DNA from: an uncultured Clostridia bacterium
GTDB lineage: Bacteria > Bacillota > Clostridia > Oscillospirales > Acutalibacteraceae
Reading direction: 5' to 3'
Assembly (NCBI GenBank): GCA_947598155.1
Contig: CANQFC010000001.1
Location: forward strand, 248,001 to 312,000
Length of the DNA stretch: 64,000 bases
The position numbers and the translations under genes were made by a program. Numbering within the stretch: the stretch's first letter is position 1; every line of letters begins with the position of its first letter. Positions 59,896 to 64,000 of this stretch are shown piece after piece. The notes beneath the pieces were generated by a model. It saw only the letters and a list, made by a program, of their open reading frames with translations, did no database searches and had not been told where the DNA came from.

Positions 59896-60397
59896 AGATT
59901 TGGCAGGGGACAGAAGGACTTGAAGTTGCTTTGCAACCCCTCTTGCGGTGCCCTACGACGCGCGGCTTGGAGTGGATGTTGAAAGGGGAAACCCTTTGAT
60001 ATGATTGGCTTTGTTGAGCCTTTTGCTGCTGTTTTACCATAAGACCGCGTTCCGTTTGATGCTTTTTTGATGCTATGAAATCTTTTCCGCTTACTATATA
60101 ATAAACGCTGACAATTTGATGCTGTAAAAGTCTCAAAAGCTCAATAATTGTGCCGCAGCAAACAAAGAAAGGAGTGACGTAGATGTTCAACATAAAATGA
60201 CGGAGTCAGAGTAACTAAATTACTTTTTGAAACGCACTGTTTTAAGCCATATTTTCACTTTTAGGTCTCTCAAAAATCTTAGGTAAAATATTTTAACTTG
60301 ACTTTTAGAATTTTATTCTCCGAGGTAAATGCGATAAATAATATTAAACACACTTTCTTTTAACATTATTTTAATAATACGCTTATTCGGCAGCAGT
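59896..60397. other. Spacer without a convincing gene
   Basis: About 500 bp. A minus-strand frame of 115 codons crosses the hairpin and has no protein-like character. It contains GCGGTGCCCTACGACGCGC, a near copy of the 47578 block, and looks like worn mobile-element DNA. Confidence 0.5.
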
Positions 60398-60424
60398 TTG
60401 TCAATACTATTGCTGAGGTGTATT

Positions 60425-60958
60425 ATGAAAGATATATTGAAATACGCAGGGCTACTGCTGCTCGGTTTATTTGTCGCGGTTATCGGCTATCCGTTATTAC
60501 ACGAAACGGGACATTGGATTACTGCAATTTTATTTGGGGCAGAGGTTACGGATTTTAAACTGTTTCCGTTACCATATGTTATATGTAAAACGCCGATTGA
60601 TAACAAGGCGAGCTTTGTTTTCATAGGTCTTTCTGGACTGTATCTGCCTGCGGTATTATCGTTAATAATCCGACCTAAATCCTTCTGGCTTTGGTACGGC
60701 AATTTAATTGTCAACGGGATTTGCCTGTTATCGTTTATAATATCGCTTGCATCTGTTATTTTGTATAGCTTTGGCATTACCGTTGCCAATGAAGATGTCA
60801 TTCAGATTTTAATGCTATGCGGTAAGGGCAGTATTGCTCTTGCTATATCTGCAATTTTTGCAATAGCCGTTATGTCTTATTCAATAATAAAGCAAAAACC
60901 TATAAACAGAATTATAAATTATTTTGAAATACCTATAAATAAAGCGAGTGCAGAATAA
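60425..60958 (+). CDS. Small membrane zinc-metalloprotease-like protein (M50-type HExxH)
   Basis: 177 residues from ATG 60425 with GAGGTG five bases upstream; an earlier in-frame start at 60398 lies before that site. Four or five membrane segments. HETGHW near residue 24 fits the HExxH zinc motif of site-2 protease (M50) families, at the end of the first helix as expected. A second metal ligand (NxxPxxxxDG or similar) is not clear, so it may be a minimal or non-catalytic relative. It lies just left of the invertible segment. Confidence 0.65.
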   Translation: MKDILKYAGLLLLGLFVAVIGYPLLHETGHWITAILFGAEVTDFKLFPLPYVICKTPIDNKASFVFIGLSGLYLPAVLSLIIRPKSFWLWYGNLIVNGICLLSFIISLASVILYSFGITVANEDVIQILMLCGKGSIALAISAIFAIAVMSYSIIKQKPINRIINYFEIPINKASAE

Positions 60959-60978
60959 TAAACTGCATTCGCTTTATT
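60942..60978 (+). terminator. Terminator after the M50-like gene
   Basis: AAAGCGAGTGCAG and CTGCATTCGCTTT pair with one mismatch, followed by ATTTTCGC. Confidence 0.75.
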
Positions 60979-61000
60979 TTCGCTTATTATATGAAAAAAT

Positions 61001-61037
61001 AAAACTGCTTTCACGTTTGGAAAGCAGTTTTATTTTT
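61001..61037. terminator. Bidirectional terminator abutting the left inverted repeat
   Basis: A perfect 12 bp stem AAAACTGCTTTC / GAAAGCAGTTTT with a seven-base loop. T tracts lie on both strands (ATTTTT to the right; TTTTATTTTTTC on the minus strand). In the present orientation it meets the outward promoter at 61097 within about 60 bases. Confidence 0.88.
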
Positions 61038-61055
61038 CGTAGAACTAACAGTTCT
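61034..61055. repeat. Left inverted repeat of the invertible segment
   Basis: TTTTCGTAGAACTAACAG then TTCT, 22 bp, the exact reverse complement of 62442-62463. It contains the internal dyad TAGAACT-AAC-AGTTCTA expected of a tyrosine recombinase core site. Confidence 0.9.
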
Positions 61056-61096
61056 AAAATATAAAAAGTGACAAATTAAGACATTATTTTTTATAT

Positions 61097-61125
61097 ATTA
61101 TAACAGCAAAACGTCTATATGTCAA
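61097..61125 (-). promoter_or_regulatory. Perfect outward-facing promoter inside the invertible segment
   Basis: On the minus strand TTGACA (61125-61120), 17 bases, TATAAT (61102-61097). It points left through the inverted repeat towards a terminator, with no minus-strand gene to serve. After inversion it would read rightwards into the protease at 62565. Confidence 0.88.
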
Positions 61126-61256
61126 TAAAACAAATATAAATTTTGCGGCGTTTTGCCGAGAAAGCGTGAAATTGTTTTTTAAAAAACTGCAATTTATAAT
61201 TATTTATGGTCTGATAATTGGTCAGAATAGTTTTTTAAAGGAAAGGAGTTGCATTT

Positions 61257-62372
61257 ATGCCAAGAAGAGGTGATAACATACACAAAAGAAAGGACGGTCG
61301 TTGGGAAGGAAGGTACAGGGACGGATATAAAAATGATGGAACAGTAAAATACAGCTCCGTGTATGCTTCCACATATTCAGAATGTAAGGCTAAGCTGGAA
61401 TTTTTGAAAAGCAGTTTGCCGAATGCGGTCAAATCAAAGGATATGAAATTTTCAGAGATAACAGCGTTATGGACGGAATCTAACAGGGTGAGATTAAAGG
61501 GCTCTACTCAGGCAAAATATCAGAATATTATAGATACGCATATTCTTCCTTCGCTTGGCGGATTAAAGATGTCTGAAATCAATTCTGTTACCGTAAACAG
61601 CTTTTTGGACAATAAAATTAACAGCGGAGGGATACGGTACGGTGAAAAGCTGTCAGCTTCATATGTAAGAACAATGGCAATCATAACAGAAGCGATTATT
61701 AAATTTGCTGTTGCCGAGGGCTGGTGCGCGCCGTTAAAAACGCCTATTCACAAACCCGCCGCTGCCCAAAGCAACCCCACTGTATTAAGCAAAGAGGTTG
61801 AACTCAGACTGTTAAATGCTTTACAAAATGAGCAAAGCAGTGCATCAGTAGGCACTTTACTTGCATTAAATACCGGTATGCGAATAGGAGAGGTATGCGC
61901 ATTGCAATGGGACGATGTGGATTTTAAAAACAATGTCATTCACGTAAGACACACCGTAGCCAGAGTGAGCGGTAACAGCATTAAGCAGAAAACAAAACTG
62001 ATACTTGATACGCCTAAGACTTTATCGTCTCAAAGAGAAATTCCCATATCTGATGCTTTAAAAAGAGTTATGCTCAAGGCGTATGCAAACAGCAATTCAG
62101 GTTTTGTAATCTCAAAAAACAATAATTTTATTGGCACAAGAACCTTTGATTATCAGTACAGGAATATGTTAAAAGCGCACAATCTGCCTGTAATGAATTT
62201 TCATATTTTGCGTCACACCTTTGCCACACGGTGTGCAGAATCGGGCATGGATGCCAAAACGCTGAGCCGTTTATTGGGTCATGCTTCCGCAAATATATCT
62301 TTGAATGTATATGTGCATCCGTCCATAGATACTATGAAAAAACAGCTTGATTCACTGTACACTTCTGCTTAA
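61257..62372 (+). CDS. Tyrosine recombinase (integrase/invertase) inside inverted repeats
   Basis: 371 residues; ATG is at 61257 behind AAAGGAG. N-terminal AP2-like arm-binding segment (IHKRKDGRWEGRYRDGYKND), SAM-like core-binding domain (~65-160), then the catalytic domain with Arg209 (NTGMRIGEVCAL), a Lys near 254, His316 and Arg319 (NFHILRHTFATRC), His342 (LLGHAS) and nucleophile Tyr352 (LNVYVHPS). All catalytic residues are present. No excisionase, relaxase or other mobility gene accompanies it. The flanking 22 bp inverted repeats and outward promoter suggest that it inverts its own segment. Confidence 0.93.
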   Translation: MPRRGDNIHKRKDGRWEGRYRDGYKNDGTVKYSSVYASTYSECKAKLEFLKSSLPNAVKSKDMKFSEITALWTESNRVRLKGSTQAKYQNIIDTHILPSLGGLKMSEINSVTVNSFLDNKINSGGIRYGEKLSASYVRTMAIITEAIIKFAVAEGWCAPLKTPIHKPAAAQSNPTVLSKEVELRLLNALQNEQSSASVGTLLALNTGMRIGEVCALQWDDVDFKNNVIHVRHTVARVSGNSIKQKTKLILDTPKTLSSQREIPISDALKRVMLKAYANSNSGFVISKNNNFIGTRTFDYQYRNMLKAHNLPVMNFHILRHTFATRCAESGMDAKTLSRLLGHASANISLNVYVHPSIDTMKKQLDSLYTSA

Positions 62373-62441
62373 AATGGTCAAAATTATGGTCCAAGGAACA
62401 CAAAAGCCTATACACATAAATACGCCGACTGTCTTTTTAAC

Positions 62442-62463
62442 AGAACTGTTAGTTCTACGAAAA
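62442..62463. repeat. Right inverted repeat of the invertible segment
   Basis: AGAACTGTTAGTTCTACG then AAAA. Perfect inverse of 61034-61055. It lies 101 bp before the protease start codon; no convincing promoter was seen between them. Confidence 0.9.
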
Positions 62464-62564
62464 TAATATTTTTAGCAAAACTGTCTGTAATTATTCGCGT
62501 AAAGATGTGAACGGTAATTTGCCGATTACATATAAAAACAAATTCAATGCAGAGGAGTAAAAAA

Positions 62565-64000
62565 ATGAAAATTAAAGAAACAAAGAGACGCCGATTTATC
62601 AGTCGTGTTATCGCAATTGTAATGGCATTTTGTCTTATGTTCAGCGCAGTCATTACCGTAAATGCGGCGGAGGCTAACGAGCGTGTGCATGACGCAAAAA
62701 GCGGCGTTGTTCAGATTCAGGTTTGGTTTTATGATGTAGAAGCCGCACATGAAGAGTTTGTGCACTCGGGAACAGGTTTCCTTATCAATGAAAATACGAT
62801 TGTTACATGTCAGCATGTAGCTAACGGCTATTCAGATGAAGAGTATTTATACTGGACTCAGATGATAAATGAAGCTTTAGGCGGAAACCGCACTGTTGCT
62901 GAGGTTAAAGATAAGTTAGAGTTGCGCGTAAGTGTTTACCGCGATGTTTATGTTAAAGCCACAGTTAAAAAGGCAAGTACCGAAATGGACTATGCAGTTC
63001 TGACCTTAAACGAGCCCATCAAAGACCGCGTTCCGTTAAAACTCCGCGACAGTTCAACACTCCGTCAGACAGAGGATGTTTTTGCATTAGGTTTTCCTGG
63101 AGAAATGGTAAATCTTGAGAACGCCAAGTATTACGATGTTTCATCTGTTGAAATCACCGGCGGCAAGGTAAATAGAATCGCCGATATGAGCTTTGATGTC
63201 AAAGACAGTTACGGGGAAATAACCGGCCGTTATAACAGTGTAAACTGTGTTGAACACGGCGCAATTATTTCAGGCGGCAATTCAGGCGGCCCGTTGGTTG
63301 ATGCTGACGGCAATGTTGTCGGTATTAATGCGGTGGGCAGCAACACGCGAAATATTGCAATCGCCAGTAAACAGCTTATTGATGTATTAGATGCGCTCGG
63401 AATCTCTTATACATCGGCAGATGCTCAACCGTCTGAATCACCTTCGGAAAATGTCAGCAGTGAAGCGCCGCAAGTGGATACAGGCAGACTGTCAGGATTG
63501 ATTACAGATGCAGAAGCTGTGAATGCTAATGATTACAGCGAAGAGTCATACAAAAATCTTAAAAATGCTATCACAGCGGCTAAATCTGCTTTAACCTCCG
63601 ACTCACAAAGCGAAATTGACAAAGCAGCATCAGAGCTTAAAAATGCAATTGACGCATTAGAAAATAATAAAGCAAAATCTCCTATGGGGAAATACGGTCT
63701 GATTATTGTAATTGCTCTGGTTGCAGTTGCAATTATAGCGGTGGTAATCGTTCTTGTTGTTCTCGGAAAGAAAAAGTCAAAGCCTCAGGCGGCGCAGGCA
63801 GTTCCTGCTTCTGCACCCGTGGTTCAAGCTCCCGCTTCGAAGCCTGTTGCTTCTGCAAAGCCCGCAGCGCCTGCATCTTCGGAAACTACGGTTCTTTCAC
63901 AGGGCTCAAGCGAGACAACCGTTCTTTCGCAGGGAGCAGGGGAAACTACTGTTCTTTCTCAGAATGTACATGGCGGTACTCTGGTGCGTTTAAGCAATAA
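62565..64000 (+). CDS. Membrane-anchored trypsin-like serine protease, C-terminus cut by window edge
   Basis: 478 codons are visible from ATG 62565 after AGAGGAG. Signal-anchor ISRVIAIVMAFCLMFSAVIT. HtrA/trypsin-fold triad: His84 in VTCQHV, Asp142 in MDYAVL, Ser240 in GGNSGGPLV. A FIVAR-like helical hairpin (~308-367) and a membrane helix near 378-400 follow, then a Pro/Ala-rich cytoplasmic linker with three tandem ETTVLSQ motifs and GGTLVRLSN at the edge. Such Thr-rich ETTVL motifs precede FHA domains in some actinobacterial and Firmicute proteins; an FHA domain beyond the edge is a prediction. Expression would depend on the inversion state of the upstream segment. Confidence 0.87.
   Translation, partial: MKIKETKRRRFISRVIAIVMAFCLMFSAVITVNAAEANERVHDAKSGVVQIQVWFYDVEAAHEEFVHSGTGFLINENTIVTCQHVANGYSDEEYLYWTQMINEALGGNRTVAEVKDKLELRVSVYRDVYVKATVKKASTEMDYAVLTLNEPIKDRVPLKLRDSSTLRQTEDVFALGFPGEMVNLENAKYYDVSSVEITGGKVNRIADMSFDVKDSYGEITGRYNSVNCVEHGAIISGGNSGGPLVDADGNVVGINAVGSNTRNIAIASKQLIDVLDALGISYTSADAQPSESPSENVSSEAPQVDTGRLSGLITDAEAVNANDYSEESYKNLKNAITAAKSALTSDSQSEIDKAASELKNAIDALENNKAKSPMGKYGLIIVIALVAVAIIAVVIVLVVLGKKKSKPQAAQAVPASAPVVQAPASKPVASAKPAAPASSETTVLSQGSSETTVLSQGAGETTVLSQNVHGGTLVRLSN

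Noticed and set aside
59846-60193. Minus-strand 115-codon frame
   Set aside because: It reads through the GTCCCCGCCGC hairpin and T tract, has no ribosome binding site and is Lys/Gln/Ser/Cys-rich without a fold-like pattern.
61034-62463. Integrated mobile element with attL/attR
   Set aside because: The repeats are inverted, not direct, no other mobility gene lies between them, and no target duplication is visible outside them.
1-64000. CRISPR arrays, rRNA and tRNA genes
   Set aside because: No regularly spaced identical repeats and no recognisable RNA gene cores were seen on reading both strands; a dedicated scan was not possible.

Overview
The window looks like chromosome of a gut-type Clostridia bacterium, probably Oscillospiraceae/Ruminococcaceae. 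The grounds are moderate GC with AT-rich spacers, strong Shine-Dalgarno sites, consensus sigma-A promoters, a type III glutamine synthetase, a split archaeal-type glutamate synthase, dockerin modules and SPxTG-type wall anchors. No rRNA, tRNA or CRISPR array was seen.

Layout. 1-2.3 kb: a truncated acyl-CoA ligase, and a divergent amidohydrolase. 2.6-6.5 kb: an ECF sigma factor, a membrane anti-sigma-like protein with two extracellular Ig-like domains, and a leucine-rich-repeat protein with a dockerin. 6.6-11.3 kb (minus): a methionine/one-carbon operon (metF, stand-alone MetH activation domain, metH, YczE-like membrane protein). 11.5-15.2 kb: a flavin reductase-rubredoxin fusion, a GH31 alpha-xylosidase and its divergent AraC regulator. 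15.3-30.6 kb: a nitrogen island. On the minus strand run GS III, an AmtB-PII fusion, a 55-residue unannotated protein, PurF, CarA and CarB. On the plus strand diverges a five-gene glutamate synthase operon. Both directions start from perfect sigma-A promoters and have attenuator-like leaders. 30.8-34.8 kb: Xre regulator, zinc ribbon, wall-anchored 5'-nucleotidase, LytTR regulator. 35-38.8 kb: a TetR-controlled redox operon. 39-46.4 kb: a 2421-residue wall-anchored subtilase with dockerin, cohesin-like and Ig-like modules. 46.7-47.4 kb: a voltage-gated-type potassium channel.

47.7-53.3 kb is an AT-rich accessory patch: eroded Rhs/polymorphic-toxin fragments, small membrane-anchored proteins that resemble immunity genes, and three copies of a roughly 105 bp hairpin repeat. 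53.4-59.8 kb holds a TetR regulator with three identical operators, a GPH-family sugar transporter, and a second sugar transporter paired with a clan GH-A glycosidase.

The most striking element is at 61.0-62.5 kb. A tyrosine recombinase gene lies between two perfect 22 bp inverted repeats. Just inside the left repeat is a perfect sigma-A promoter pointing out of the segment, straight into a terminator. Inversion would point that promoter at the secreted/membrane serine protease starting at 62565. This reads as a self-contained phase-variation switch caught in the OFF orientation. A second window-wide feature is a family of about eleven dispersed intergenic palindromic elements, roughly 25-75 bp, often just upstream of genes.
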